Below are positions 43,186 to 55,078 of a stretch of 64,000 nt of DNA, one piece after another. The translations under genes were made by a program, and so were the position numbers. The stretch comes from Isoetes taiwanensis (taxonomy: Eukaryota > Streptophyta > Lycopodiopsida > Isoetales > Isoetaceae): NCBI GenBank assembly GCA_021234155.1, contig JAJEKV010000011.1, positions 11,695,255-11,759,254 on the forward strand. The letters are read 5' to 3'. The stretch's first letter is position 1, and each line of letters begins with the position of its first letter. The notes under the pieces are model-generated. The model was given only the letters and a program-made list of their open reading frames with translations, ran no database searches and was not told the origin of the DNA.

Positions 43186-46100
43186 GTGCCTCTGCATGGT
43201 CTCCTGGAATTGTCGGGGTTTCCCATGGCAGAAGGGACATAGTCTCAACTCTGTTGCCGCAGACATGGATCTCATCTTCATTATGGAAACATGGGAGCAT
43301 GCAGGACACAGGATACCCGCCTTGCCAGAATACTAGCGCTACTCAATCTTCAATGATTGCACAGGAAAGCAGGGGCATGGGAGGGTTGCCTGCCACTATC
43401 GAACGACCTTGGCACAGTCAATCTCCTTGTTCAAGACAGACAAGGACAACCGGTACTTGTGGGTGCGTGTGCAAAACTGCAGTAGCAGACCCCTCTTTGT
43501 GGCAGCCTGCTACTTTCCACATGCAGAAAGCAACTTCTATCACACCCACTTGGATGTGGATAGGCTGGACCCCTATGTCGATCTATATGATGACATACAG
43601 CAGCATAAGTAGTTGGGCAGTGTCATACTCCTTGGAGACTTCAATGCGCGCACGGGGGTAGAACAACCCATGAGATTTGATCCCTTGACTGATGATATAT
43701 TGCAGTTGTGTCCTGCAGAAGGAGCTTGGCCACGGACATCAGATGACAATCAAGTCACGCGCTATGGTAGACAGTTGCTTTTGCTCTGTGGTATCTTTGA
43801 CCTAGTAATCTGCAATGGATTGGCACAGTGGCCGTCCACCCGCAAGAGCACTTATAGACAGGAAAACCAGGGGGGAGGATCTAGTGTGGTGGACTATGTG
43901 CTGGTGCCTGAGCAGGATATGCATGTCATCAAGCACTTCTAGGTGGGAACAGCTAATAGGGATGAAGAGATCGACTCAAACCACTTACCACTTTACTTGA
44001 AGTTGGCTTGGCAGGTTGTGCGAACCCCCTGTGCAACAACTCCTCACATGCCTCAGCTGCGATTGGATTATGAACATGCAGGGGCTTATGCCCACCTGGC
44101 AGAAATTTTGCAAGATCCTACACTAGAGCAAATGCATGACCGGACGGACCGATGTGCTTAGGATCATGACGAGGAGAGATGCTTTGGGATAAGCCGCCCG
44201 CGACGGACCTCCAGGAACACAACCTTCCCACGTAATCAATGGTTTGATGCAGAGTGCAAGGAACACAAACGCTGGCTCCGCCAAGTCACAGATCCTGCTT
44301 TACGCCCACATGCAGTCAGACAGTACCGCATCTTCCTTAAAGCTAAGAAAGCTAGGTCCATTGCAGTGCATCAAAGGGAAATGTTTTACCTCTTGGAACG
44401 TCACCCCAGGACCTTCTGGCGAAGGGTTTTTAGAAAGCCAGTACAACCCACAGAGAACATCACTCCCGAGCAGTGGAGGCAATACTTGCAACAGCTTCTC
44501 TGACCCTCAAGGTGCGGATCAAAGATTACACCGCAAGAAGGCCCAAAGCTGGAAATCACGATTTGGACTTGGAACAAGGCTCACAAATACCTTGCCAATG
44601 GGAAAGCCCCTGACTGGATGGTATGCATGCGACTTGCTTAAGTGGGCCGGGGCCGTCCATAGTACCGATCTTGACCGCCTTGTTCAACAAGGCATTACAG
44701 GAAGGCTTCCCGCTGCAGTGGACTAATAGCAGAGTTGTTCCCATCTATAAGGCAGGTGACCCGCACTGTCCAACCAATTACGGAACAATCATGGTCAGTT
44801 CGGTGTTTGCAAAATTGCTTGCTGGGATTCTCGAGCAGCAGTTAATGGGCTGGGCAGAGGCAGCAGAGACACCGGCCCTCACCCAGGCAGGATTCAGACC
44901 CCAGCACTCAACCATTGACCACATCTTCACATTGCGAACTTTGGTTGAAGACAGCAGGAACCGCCGTCAGAATCTATATTGTTGCTTTGTGGATTTTGCA
45001 AAGGCATTTGACACTGTGCCTCGGGAAAAACTATGGGCAAGATTGCGACAGCTGGGGGTTCCTGTAGATTTGCAGAATGCAGTGTAAAGGCTATATGAAA
45101 GATGCTCGGGTCGATTGCAACCGACAAGCCAACCATTTGATAGTAATATCGGGGTTCGTCAGGGATGCCCTCTCTCCCCAACATTATTTGGGCTTTACAT
45201 TGATCAATTGGAGAGCTGGCTTGCTGATAATGGGGGCGACGAGGCTCACCTTCTCTACCAGATCATCAAGCAGTTAATATATGCTGATGATGTGGACCTC
45301 CTAGCTTACACACCAGCAGACATGCAACGACATCTCGATTCCCTGAACACATTTTGCCAAGCGACTGATATGCGCGTCAACTTGGCCAAGACTAAGGTGG
45401 TTTTCATATCATCTTCACGTCAGCCGAGGATCCCTCCTTCAGTTACCGAGGGCAGAATGTGGAAGTAGCATCCACATACAAATATTTGGGAGTGGAGTTT
45501 CCTTCTACTATGCACTGGGACACATCCATATGGCTACGAGTTATGGCGGGCTGGAAGGCACTATATGCAATGCAAAACAATAGTCATAGAGCGGAGTTGT
45601 ATGATTGGGCCCATCAGTCACACCTGTTCAGGTTCTTAGTGGAGCCTGTCCTTTTATATGGGGTTGAAGTATGGGGCCCAGTAGTATCCCTCGCTACTTG
45701 GAATGACTTGGAGCAGGTGCAGAAAGCCTTCTTGGTACGGGCACTAGGGGTGAAGTCCATAGTCTCATATCAAATTCTACTGCAGGAGATAGGATTCTTG
45801 CCTCTTCAGAGGGCGGCCCTTGATCGCCACATTGTCTATTTTCTGAAGGTGGTCAATATGGACGATGCTCGGTCTCCCTAAACTAGCTTATATCATGGCA
45901 ATGGGGCCACATCGCCTCAAGGCCTGCTAGAGGGAAAAGAGAGCTCAATGGTTGGCTAGATGGAATGTGCAGGAGCACAGGTGCATACATGTGCAAACAG
46001 AGGCAGATCGCCATAGCTTGAGGCAATATCTTGACGCTTGCTTCCTCAGCAAGCTTTGGGATGCCAGCGCCCTTGAACAGGTCAAGACAAAGACACTACC

Positions 46101-46603
46101 AAATACCACATAAATCCCACATTGGAACGAGGCCGCAATGCTACCTGCGCACCCACTTGCCCATGAAAAGACCTTGAGACTCATTGCCTCCATTCGCGAC
46201 GGGGCACATCATCTTGAATTGAGACATGCGGATGGATTGGTGAGCCAAGCTGTAGCGTTCTAACCGACATGCCCTTAGCCAATCGGGCAAAACCGTCTAA
46301 GACATTTATGAGTAGTCGCTTCTACCCATTTATGCCGGTGTCTTTAGAACGCATACGGGCACATTCAAGGTTCGAATACTCGAGCGGTCTACCATGGGCC
46401 CAGTCAGGACAGGCTCAGTCAATGCTGCCAAATGGGAGTCATTGAGGATGAATCTCATACCCTTCAAAGTTGCCCAAAGATATGATCAAATCCGGACGCA
46501 GCTATCTTTGAGTTGGTCGGGGCGCCAGCCGCTACATGTGACATTGAGCACGTCATCCGTACGAGTGCTAGGATCATACCTTCAGGAGGTAATGGACAAG
46601 TGA
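43186..46603 (+). pseudogene. LINE-A ORF2 (APE endonuclease + reverse transcriptase), broken
   Basis: The endonuclease starts at SWNCRGFPWQKG (about 43200), with AADMDLIFIMETWEH, VILLGDFNART (about 43625) and DEEIDSNHLPLYL (about 43955). It runs in one frame to about 44600 with several nonsense codons. A frameshift there leads to the RT: KALQEGFPLQWTNSRVVPIY (about 44690), QAGFRPQHSTIDHIF, CCFVDFAKAFDTVPREKLW (about 44985), GVRQGCPLSPTLF (about 45150) and catalytic YADD (about 45280). After another shift near 45462 it reads ASTYKYLGVEFPST. The C-terminus ends VLGSYLQEVMDK. Function would be target nicking and reverse transcription; as it stands it is inactive. Confidence 0.8.
46251..46400 (-). 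repeat. 5S-like short repeat inserted in LINE-A
   Basis: This stretch has no counterpart in LINE-B at the same place. It aligns with the short repeat family at 18.6-19.15 kb: TAGCGTTCTAACC against TAACGTTCCTTAA at one end, ACTCGAGCGGTCTACCATGGG at the other. It postdates LINE-A. Confidence 0.55.
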
Positions 46604-46689
46604 GATCAGCTATGTCCTCGGGCATGCACTTGACATGTATATATACATTTATTTCATGATAATGTATACTTGTACAGTTTAACAACATT

Positions 46690-46815
46690 CTTATTACTGC
46701 CACGGTTTTTCCCTCGAAAACCCTTCGGGGCAGGGTTTTTTAACCCGGACAGTAATAAGTTTGCTGCGCTCCTTCTGGGTCCCATAGGCCGATTGGTCTT
46801 AGTGGACGATAAAAA
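46690..46815 (+). other. LINE-A conserved 3' UTR structure
   Basis: It includes a perfect 8-bp inverted repeat AAAACCCT/AGGGTTTT around TCGGGGC, a GGGTCCCATAGGCCGATTGG block and GTGGACGATAAAAA. The same blocks recur at 4411-4525, 19240-19370 and 59543-59585, so this is the likely reverse-transcriptase recognition end. Confidence 0.6.
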
Positions 46816-46854
46816 ACTATTCGTATTCTTATTCTTCTCAAAGAGTCGAATAGA

Positions 46855-47035
46855 CCGTTCTAATATTGTGATTAAACAAGATTTGTTGTGATCAAAGACA
46901 GTAATAGTTACAAAAAAAGGGCACACATATATTACAGATGATGAGACTTCCACGCAATGAATTTTGAATCTAAGTGGAGCCCAAAGGTCTAACCACTAGG
47001 CCATTAGCACAATGGATGACATATGACGATCATTG
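46855..47035 (-). repeat. tRNA-derived SINE family 3, copy 1
   Basis: On the minus strand an A box TGGCCTAGTGGTTA (perfect fit to the consensus, 46990-47003) precedes B-box-like GATTCAAAATTC by about 33 bases. A body follows that ends in TTTGATCACAACAAATCTTG. A second copy lies at 47655-47890. Confidence 0.55.
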
Positions 47036-47654
47036 CAATAGATGTTGCAGAGCCTCTCTTTTATGAATACAAACCATGGAATGAGTACATACGGGCATTC
47101 AATAGTTTCTAAGCCATAGTATCTATGTTGAGATAGATGGAAAGATTCTACTTGTAGACTCTTTATCCACACCTCAACACGTGTCTACCACAAGGTGAAG
47201 CCCCTTTGGCAAGCAAGCCACAAGTCGTTTCAAGTGACTCTCAAGAAGCAAAAGTAGTTTTAAGGTAGATCTGTTTTCATGACTTTGATGAAGAACAAGA
47301 AACCACCAGAGCTACCTAGAGCATGTTACAGGAAGAACCATCATCATCTAACACAATGGCTACATTATTGGAGCTGTTGGATGAACTCCAACAATGTGTT
47401 GAGTTGTAGTACATCTTAGTGGCTTTCCAACTTAAATATACTTGCATGCGCCAGCTCCCAGCAGGACAGCCACCCCAACTTGTCTGTACTTCAACTGTCC
47501 AGCACGCAATGCTCTGATTATCTCAGTTAGACAAAGGTGTTGCAATCAATATTGTGACCAATCAACTGCATCAAACATTGAGTTTCAGATGTCTATATCC
47601 CTGCAATTTGATGTCAAGATGGCTAACCAATCCCAGTTTGTAGCTTTCTCCGAG
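47036..47654. other. Duplicated flanking sequence
   Basis: 47045-47185 recurs at about 47945-48090 (AGTTTCTAAGCCATAGTA, TGTAGACTCTTTATCCAC). 47190-47654 recurs at 40497-40775. No gene. Confidence 0.55.
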
Positions 47655-47890
47655 ACGTCGAATCCACAGTTCCAATACTGTGATTAAGCAAGATTTGTTG
47701 TGATCAAAGACAGTAATAGTAAAGTAAAAGGGCAAACGCATATACCATAGATGATGAGACTTGCACTCATCCACTCCACTTATTCCACCCAATGAATTTT
47801 GAATCTAAGTAGAAGACATCCAAACCCAATGGGCCACTAGCACAATGGATGACATATGACGATCATTGCGTTAGATGTTGTAGAGCCTCT
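47655..47890 (-). repeat. tRNA-derived SINE family 3, copy 2
   Basis: Diverged copy of 46855-47035 with a degraded A box (TGGCCCATTGGGTTTGG) and an extra roughly 25-base segment. Confidence 0.5.
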
Positions 47891-48773
47891 CTTTCCAGAC
47901 GAGGAACATGGCAACGAAACCATCTGTAACATGAACAACCTTTGATCCTTCTTTATGAATATAAACTATGAAATGAGTACATAAGGTCATTCAATAGTTT
48001 CTAAGCCATAGTAGTATCTATGTTGAGATAGATAGAAAGATTCTATTTGTAGACTCTTTATCCACGCCTCAACACATGTCTAATACAGCACCAACCCCAA
48101 GCCCACTTTTCAAAGCATAGCATGAGAATGTATATGGCATAGGCAAGTTTTAGTTTCATAAATTTATAAGCTTTATTCATATTTAACTGTTTAAGAGAAA
48201 CTAGGCAATATCTAGAGAATCTTAAAGGAATATGAAGGAAAGTCTAAGAATTTGCATGAAATCTAAGGGAATCTTAAGAAGTATTAGGTAATCTTTCTAT
48301 CATTCACACTGGGTATTTTTCACATTGAATGTCTCTCACAATAAACATCTGCGAGATAAATTCCTTATTACAATTTTGTCCCAAATAAAATAGAAATATA
48401 TTACAACACAAAAACTCTATATGAATATTTTCCTTTTTTCCGGCAAATGGGCACGTAGAAACTTCTTATAAGAATAGAATAGAATAGTTTATAAGTTGCT
48501 TGGTACATGTTTAACGATGTCTACGTTGATTTTAGACTTTTCTAATCAACCATTTCAATTTTTAGGAAATAAGTGATTTATTTTTACACAATAAGAGCGT
48601 ATATTTTAGCGTCAACTTCTGAATTAAATGTTTAGTGTCAACTCAATTCTTTAGTTACTCAATAGTTACTCAGATGTAATCTTCACATGAGCAAAATCCA
48701 TCACTAAAATGATGTATTCGATAAGCATCTCTTATTATGATTTCCCTATGCTCAATTTTGGAAGTGAATTTGG
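47891..48773. other. Unassigned sequence
   Basis: The start duplicates 47060-47185; the rest is AT-rich without a supported gene. Confidence 0.4.
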
Positions 48774-49118
48774 TCACATTATGGCAATCCATGCACATTC
48801 TAAGGTTCTTTGCAGCTCGTATACTTGTACCCGAAGTAGTCGAAAATATGCAGGAATTGCCACAACAATGGTAAAGCCAAGCATGACGTTGGGTATGATA
48901 GCAGACAAGAATGTAACAAAGGAATTGCCTGCCCAGAAAGATGCCCAGATAATCAAGTAGAAGAATAAGAACTCAGAAGCCCCACCATTCAATCCTACAG
49001 CCCACCAGATTGTAACTGCAAAAGCAATTGAAAGCATAGCAAGAAATGGAATGTAAATGATGGCATTGATGACATATTCAACAAAACTTAGACTTATTTT
49101 GCGAGCATCGGTAAGCAA
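48774..49118 (-). pseudogene. ABCG (white-brown) transporter transmembrane exon fragment
   Basis: A 114-codon minus frame with two to three hydrophobic helices: VINAIIYIPFLAMLSIAF, then FLFFYLIIWASFWAGNSFV and TFLSAIIPNVMLGFTIVVA. The order and the NSFV...APN-like NSFV...IPNVMLG block fit the ABC-2 membrane domain of plant half-size ABCG transporters. After IVVAIPAYF the frame departs from the family, and a neighbouring frame gives FDYFGYKYT, like the usual FxYxSxxKY, so a frameshift is likely. No nucleotide-binding domain is nearby. It is a single-exon remnant. Confidence 0.6.
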
Positions 49119-50158
49119 TGCTTGGATTTGTAGGTCATGTCTTATTCAAATCTAATAGATATCCTTCAAGGATGTCATGATAAGATTATATGTATTTTTA
49201 ACTCTTGTTGATTTTTATAAAATTTTCAGTTTAACTTCAGATAAAAAGTATGATAGTTATCAATGTTTAAAATTTTTTTCTACACTAATTTTTAATTTAA
49301 TCTATTTAAAATTAATTTTTTCATCTATGATGAACTCTATATGATTAAAATATTATTATTTTTAAACATTTAAAGAAAGTTTAGACGAAATGTATCAAAC
49401 GATTACGTTTAAGTTTTAATTAAAAAATAATTGAATTGTTTAGTTCTAATAAATTTTCAATATATATTTTTCAATATTTGTTATTAAACATAAACTTTAT
49501 ATTTTAATTAATATTAATCTAACACTTTTTTAAAGTATTTTTAAAGTATTAAGAGTTTGTAAATTGTGAAATTCTCATATAATTTTAAGTCACTCACTTA
49601 TCAAACTATTATATTTTATTTACGAATTATCCTATTTGCCAAATTTTATCTTTGTTAAGATCTAGTTGAAAATTAAATTTTTATATTCTCAAAATGTGTA
49701 ATTCTAAATAGATTCACATGAAAATTAATTTAGAAAGCAATTGTTTATGTTTCTATAACAATTATACTTTAAATTTAAAGATAAAGTTATATAATTAGAA
49801 CTTGTAAAAATTATAAGTATCAAGGAAAATTAAACATGACATGTAATCTTAAAATGATACCCAGTCTATTATATCTGAATAAGTCTAAGTTTTGTTGAAT
49901 ATGTCATATAGCTGGAATACTAGCAGAGATGACGAGTCATTAATTCTCACCACCAACCTTATGCTTGTTTAAGTGGAGGAGGTGGAGGTGCCCTAGAATC
50001 AAGGGCGAGAATCGAGTGGCGGTATAGGTATAGTGGACTATGATTGGCTGAAAGCATGATATAATCAAGTGCTAATGCAATGTGGATTGCCTTTGAATCT
50101 GTGTTGTAGTTGGAAGTGTGTTGACCGACTAAAAGCCCTATTGTTCCTATTAATTTCA
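49119..50158. other. Very AT-rich unassigned sequence
   Basis: Roughly 49140-49900 is extremely AT-rich, with no ORF and no clear repeat. It could be old intron or scaffold-attachment-like DNA. Nothing else seen. Confidence 0.4.
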
Positions 50159-50362
50159 AGGGAAAAACTCCAAAATACCCTTATGTCTTTGTTAAAATTG
50201 TCAAAAAGCCCTTAGTTTTCGGGGTATTTTGATGGAAAATAACTAACATTTTTGCAATGGTCCAAATGGGAATGTGTGTTTCAGATGCATCAAAATATCC
50301 TCAAAACTAAGGGCGTTTGGGAAAATTTAGCAAAGCATAAGGGTATTTTAGAGCTTTTCCCT
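50159..50362. mobile_element. Foldback MITE, 204 bp
   Basis: The two halves are near-perfect inverse copies. Ends are AGGGAAAAACTC on the left and, inverted, AGGGAAAAGCTC on the right; both continue AAAATACCCTTATG. Inner arms are CTTAGTTTTCGGGG and CTTAGTTTTGAGGA. Flanks AATTTCA and AATTACA suggest a 7-bp target duplication with one change. Confidence 0.75.
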
Positions 50363-51342
50363 AATTACAATTGTTTGTATTATTTTGAGATTGCGTTTGT
50401 TGGTGTAGCTCATGTTTATTAGGTTGAAGTTACTACGCGGATATTCTTATGGAGGTCTAAGACACTTGTGGTGCATAGAATGATGCAAGCTACAAATGTG
50501 AAGAGGTCGAAACACATCGGATCATTAGTGGGGAATTTTTTGGCGTGTATAGATTGTGCAAGAGTGTTTAAGGATAGGAAGTAGGGCTAACCCTCATGTT
50601 AGAAATTATCAAGCTTATATTAGTATGAAGGTTGCCTTTCAGCAATTTGTTCTAGGTTAATTTCAATGACTGTGTGGTACTTATGCAGGAGGGGCGTAAT
50701 GGATATTGCGGAGAATGTGTGCATATGTATGGTTAGGGTGCAGCTTTTATAAGAGGCAGTGTGTGAGGGGGTTTTTGATTATGAAGAGGATGTAAATGAA
50801 CACACAACTTTTAGTGCGCTTTGGAGATCCAACATTCAACGCAATAGCTTCTCATTTGCACTCACAATATAGACCTCACAAAGGTTCAATCTCATTATCA
50901 TTACACAGTTATATCTTAAAACAGTTTAAACTAACCTATTGAATAAGGCCAGAACCAAACCATCGAGTGAGTAAAACATGCTACAAAATCCATCAAGGCT
51001 CTTGTTCATTTTTGCCCATGTTAAATTTTAGATTGTTTGGTTAAATCCTGGTTGTCGAGGCTCTTGTCCATCTTTGCATATTAACTTTTTGTTCTTTAAA
51101 ACTCTGGTTAAATCCTAGTTATCATTTTACAAGGGTATTTTTTCTTTCCAACTTGCAAAGATAGGCCACAAATTTCCAACCATACAAAATTGTCCAATTT
51201 CAATAACTAGGCACCACAATATCCTCAAGAAAAAAGAAAAAATTTGCCCATGCTAAACCAAACCGAACCATATAAGATATGTTACGAATGTAAGCTATGC
51301 AAAACATAACTGTTTTGAGCAATGCCAGCTTGATATATCTTC
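50363..51342. other. Unassigned sequence
   Basis: No supported gene. Near 50990-51130 there is a loose duplication of AGGCTCTTGT(T/C)CAT and GTTAAATCCT. Confidence 0.4.
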
Positions 51343-53081
51343 TGTTACGAACCAAAATTTTAGTACCAAAAATTTCGATTTGTATTCACATCAAACCATC
51401 AGAGTATACAGAACAGGTACTACCTCCCACGAGGCTATATACATGAAAACCACGTATACAGATAACAATTCGACAACACAAGATAACTAAATGCACACGT
51501 ACACTCCGCCAGCTATCAAACAGTCTGCACAAGCTTCCACGTCTTAGTAACATGCATAAGAGTTATCTGGTAGTATCAACATGAAGCAATGACCGACGGA
51601 CTGCAAGTACACACATCTGGAATCCACCACATGCACCATAGCATCCGCCATGCAGACACACCCCACCATATCTAGACAGTACGTCGTCTAGAACCCCTGC
51701 GCTGGTGGATCCAGAGGGAGGGAGAAACTGCAAGCAACCTAAGACCCTAGGCTGTTAGACTGCTGGTTCCACCCGTCACCGTCCCATACCAGAGACGATG
51801 TTCACCTCATCAACACTGGTGGTCCTTATCCCATAAGTCACGCTTATCTACGCCATTGCTATGCATACAACTCCCACAGATAGATACTTGAGGCACCTAT
51901 CCTCATATCACCGGAACGCATTCACAGAATCCTTGCTTTCACTAGACTGTTGATGTTAATATAGTGTCGTCCCATACCAACACCATATCACATCGCACTA
52001 GCACTCACAAGATCCCTTTAAGGCGAGCATTACACTATGGCAACACTCACAGATGGTATTCAAAGGAGAAGTTTTAGCAGCTTTAAAATAACTGCAATGA
52101 CAAGCAGCGCCCTCACGGTTGCTATTGCAACCAACTGCTTCGTCACCACAGGGTAAGGCCCTAAGCTGCCTCGGATTCAATACCGGATTTCCAGAAAGGG
52201 GACGGTTAAGCAATTCTTAGGATAGGGGACGAGTTCCTGGCGTTTCCAGACTCTTACTGTTCCAGTTTATCATGGAGCTTATAAATCACTAGTAGTTCTT
52301 ACTCTACTATAATCCCTGTAGCATATTTGCCCAAGGGCAATACCGGAATGCATCCAGCTCAGGCTTACCAGGTATAAGCTCCCTGCCGCAATTCCAGTAC
52401 GGCAACGTCTCCACCAGAACTCTCCTTTCGAATTGCCCCCACCTTTACTCTTAATTCCGACCTCTTCCTTTCGATCTGCTCTAGTTGCTTCCTTCTGCAA
52501 CAAAATCCGGCAGCTGTAGTCTTCCCCTGGCTTGTTGCTTGGTTCTATGACCAATCCGGCGTCCTTTTATCTGTAACAGACCGCCCTCCAATTCTGTGAC
52601 AAATCCGGCTTCCTGCTCCTTAATCTAATCTGCTGCCAATGTGGCAAGGCCACGTGGCGACCACCCGTCGGTGGGTTTGCCGGATAGCGGTGGTCCGACA
52701 CCGCCAAGGCCGTTCAGTCGCTGTTGACAAAGGGTGGCATCCCCGATTTAAGGGGTGCTCACCCTTTTAAAAGCAATGGTTTATAAAACCATTAAAGGTA
52801 TTTCTTACCTTAGCTTAATGTAGTACCATATATATTGCCTTGTTGTTATTTATTCCAAATAGATAAACTCTTGATGGCCAAGATTATTCCCATAGCCATG
52901 GAACAAGGCAACCGAGTCCCCTAGTCTATCCGGCCATGGCGTACCACAACAACTTAGACTAGGCGACATGCGACCATTACCCGTCTATGGCCCAAATACT
53001 ATAGAACATTCCATTATGCCAGACATTAATATGCATGCACAATATATAACAATGGTCTGTAAAAATATTTTAGGCATAACA
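51343..53081 (-). repeat. 3' LTR of Ty3 chromovirus remnant B
   Basis: The termini TGTTACG...CATAACA form an inverted TGTTA/TAACA pair. On the minus strand the LTR follows a G-rich polypurine tract (CCAGGGGGGGAG, about 53085-53096). Length 1,739 bases. The 5' LTR is missing. Confidence 0.65.
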
Positions 53082-53107
53082 TTACTCCCCCCCTGGGATT
53101 CTTGTCC

Positions 53108-53903
53108 TCAAGAATCGGCTCCAGACCATTGAGCCATAACATCCGGATATTGAGTCATGAAACGACGACTCTCCCACGTCGCTTCTGAGACAGGTCTATG
53201 CTTCCATTTCACCAGAAATTCCATCTGGTCTCTTTGGCGGATCCGCATTATCCAGGAATTCAATATTCTTTCAGGGGTAGGGATTCTATCCAACTCCACC
53301 ATGTGTTCCTGTGAAGGCACAACATTCGCAGCTTTCCCTAGAGCTGGTCGCAACTGGCTCACATAGAAAACTGGATGAATGTCTACATTCGGTGGAAGTT
53401 GCAACTTGAAGGCAACATCACTATATTTCTTCAAAATTTTATAAGGACCACTGTATCTTGGGGAGAGCTTTGGTTTCTTTCCTGCAAGCAATGGCAATAT
53501 TGCTTTTCTTTTCAGATTTGCAGGGAAGACCACACGAAGGTACACCATCTGACCCTCATGTAGCTCGATCGGGACTCTTGACAAATTGGCATGTGCCCTT
53601 GCCCCATCTTGGGCCTGTCTCATATACAATTGACACAACCCAAGTGTCACATCCATGCCGTCAAGCATACTTATAGCAGCATCAGTTTTCAGCCCACCAA
53701 AACCAAGCGATACAGGTCCTCTGGGATTTCTCCCAAACATATCCACAAACGGGCTCGTCTTGATGCTCTGTTGGAACCCATTATTGTAAGCAAGCTCCAC
53801 AATTGGCAAATAGTCCTCCCATCTGGATTGCCAAGTGGCCACATACGATCTCAACATGTCCTCCAGAATTTGATTCATGCCTAGTGGCGTGACGTTAAAA
53901 CTA

Positions 53904-53940
<37 letters not shown>

Positions 53941-55078
53941 AGTTTGCCCATTCGTTTCTAGATGATCTCCACTAGAGAACTGAAGAGTGCATTTTAATGC
54001 AGAGAACAATTCACGCCAGAAATTCCCAATGAATTTCACATCACGATCGCTTACAATAGCTTTGGGTAATCTAAAAATAGGAAATACATGCTGCAAACAA
54101 GCCTTGGCCACCGCAAAGCCATCAGCATTCTTTGTCAGAGGTATAAAGCGTGCATATTTCGTCAACCTATCCACAATAACAAGTATCTGGGTATAGTAAT
54201 GCACAATACGAGGCAACTTCACAATGAAATCCATAGAGATTTCACTCCATCTCTCCTCTGGCATAGGCAGAGGTTGCAGAAGTCCTGGAGTCTTGCCTCG
54301 ACCCGCTTTAACCTGCTGACAAGTCTCACAAACTTTTACGTATTCCTGCACATCCTCTTTCAAACTAGGCCAGTAAAACATTCTTTTGAGCGATTCATAT
54401 GTTTTCCACTCACCTCCATGCCCAGCATAAGGTGCATCATGAATTTCGCTCAATAATTGCTTTCTCAAAGTGTCCACATCAGGAACATAAATACGTCCCT
54501 TATGATACCAGAGTCCATTCTGGATATCCCAAGCATCCGGTAACTTGGATAGATGCTGCATATATAGGCATCCAAGTCATATGCTTGCTTAATCTGTGAC
54601 ACCAATACAATTTCACATTGAACCATCAGATTTACTTCCCGAACCCTAGAAAGAGCATCAGCAACAGGATTCTTTTTCCCGGGAAGGTGTTCAACAAGAA
54701 AATGGAATTGAGAAAGAAAGTCCAATCATCTTGCTTGCCTTGGACTTACCTCGGCCTGGCTTTGCAGGAATTTCAAGGGTTTATGATCAGTATAGACCAC
54801 AAACTCAGACATATTGTGGAGATAATATTTCCAGACTTTGAGCGCATGAACCATTGCCAGTAACTCCTGCTCATAGGTGGAATAGTTCTTCTCCGCAGCA
54901 TTGAGTTGGCGACTTTCATACGCCATTACTCTACCATCCTGCATGAGAACAACACCAATGACATAACCACAAGCATCCGTGCAAACCTCATAAGGTTTAC
55001 TCATGTCTGGAATCAACAGAATAGGCGCTGAGGTCATCAACCTCTTCAGCATATCCATTGCCTCACAAGGCTCCCAAA
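53108..55078 (-). pseudogene. Ty3/gypsy chromovirus pol (RNase H, integrase, chromodomain), broken
   Basis: On the minus strand RNase H comes first (CTDACGYVIGVVL, YEQELLAMVHAL, YTDHKPLKFL; 55058-54726), then a TGA replacing the usual Trp codon. The linker DFLSQFHFLVEHLPGKKNP leads to the integrase. There are HHCC zinc ligands (HDAPYAGH, CETCQ), the core Asp in SMDFIVKL and in VSDRDVKFIG, and Glu in NGQTER (about 53937). The core is split by a microsatellite insertion and resumes at MNQILEDMLRSYV. It ends with HPVFYVSQLRP and a chromodomain (MEFLVKWKHRPVSEATWE) stopping at 53108. A frameshift lies near 54560. RT, protease and gag are absent because the element breaks off at about 55078. Confidence 0.88.
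53882..53937 (+). mobile_element. Tiny insertion in integrase: LINE-end-like core plus (TATC)n
   Basis: Between the codons for GQTER and MNQ sits CTAGTGGCGTGACGTTAAAA followed by about eight TATC-type units. The first part resembles the LINE family terminus (TTAGTGGACGATAAAAA). It is read as an extremely 5'-truncated LINE insertion with a microsatellite tail. Confidence 0.5.

Larger units (their letters stand above)
41161..46830 (+). mobile_element. LINE-A, near full-length non-LTR retrotransposon
   Basis: A 5' leader with four copies of a palindromic motif is followed by ORF1 (41441-43180), ORF2 (about 43186-46603) and a 3' UTR ending in the family block at 46690-46815 (GGACGATAAAAA). The closest relative here is LINE-B. 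The RT signature (VRQGCPLSPTLFGLYID, YADDVDLL) is unlike the plant L1 fragments in this window and nearer to CR1/L2/RTE-type lineages. That is a judgement by eye. A 150-bp insertion lies at 46251-46400. Confidence 0.85.
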
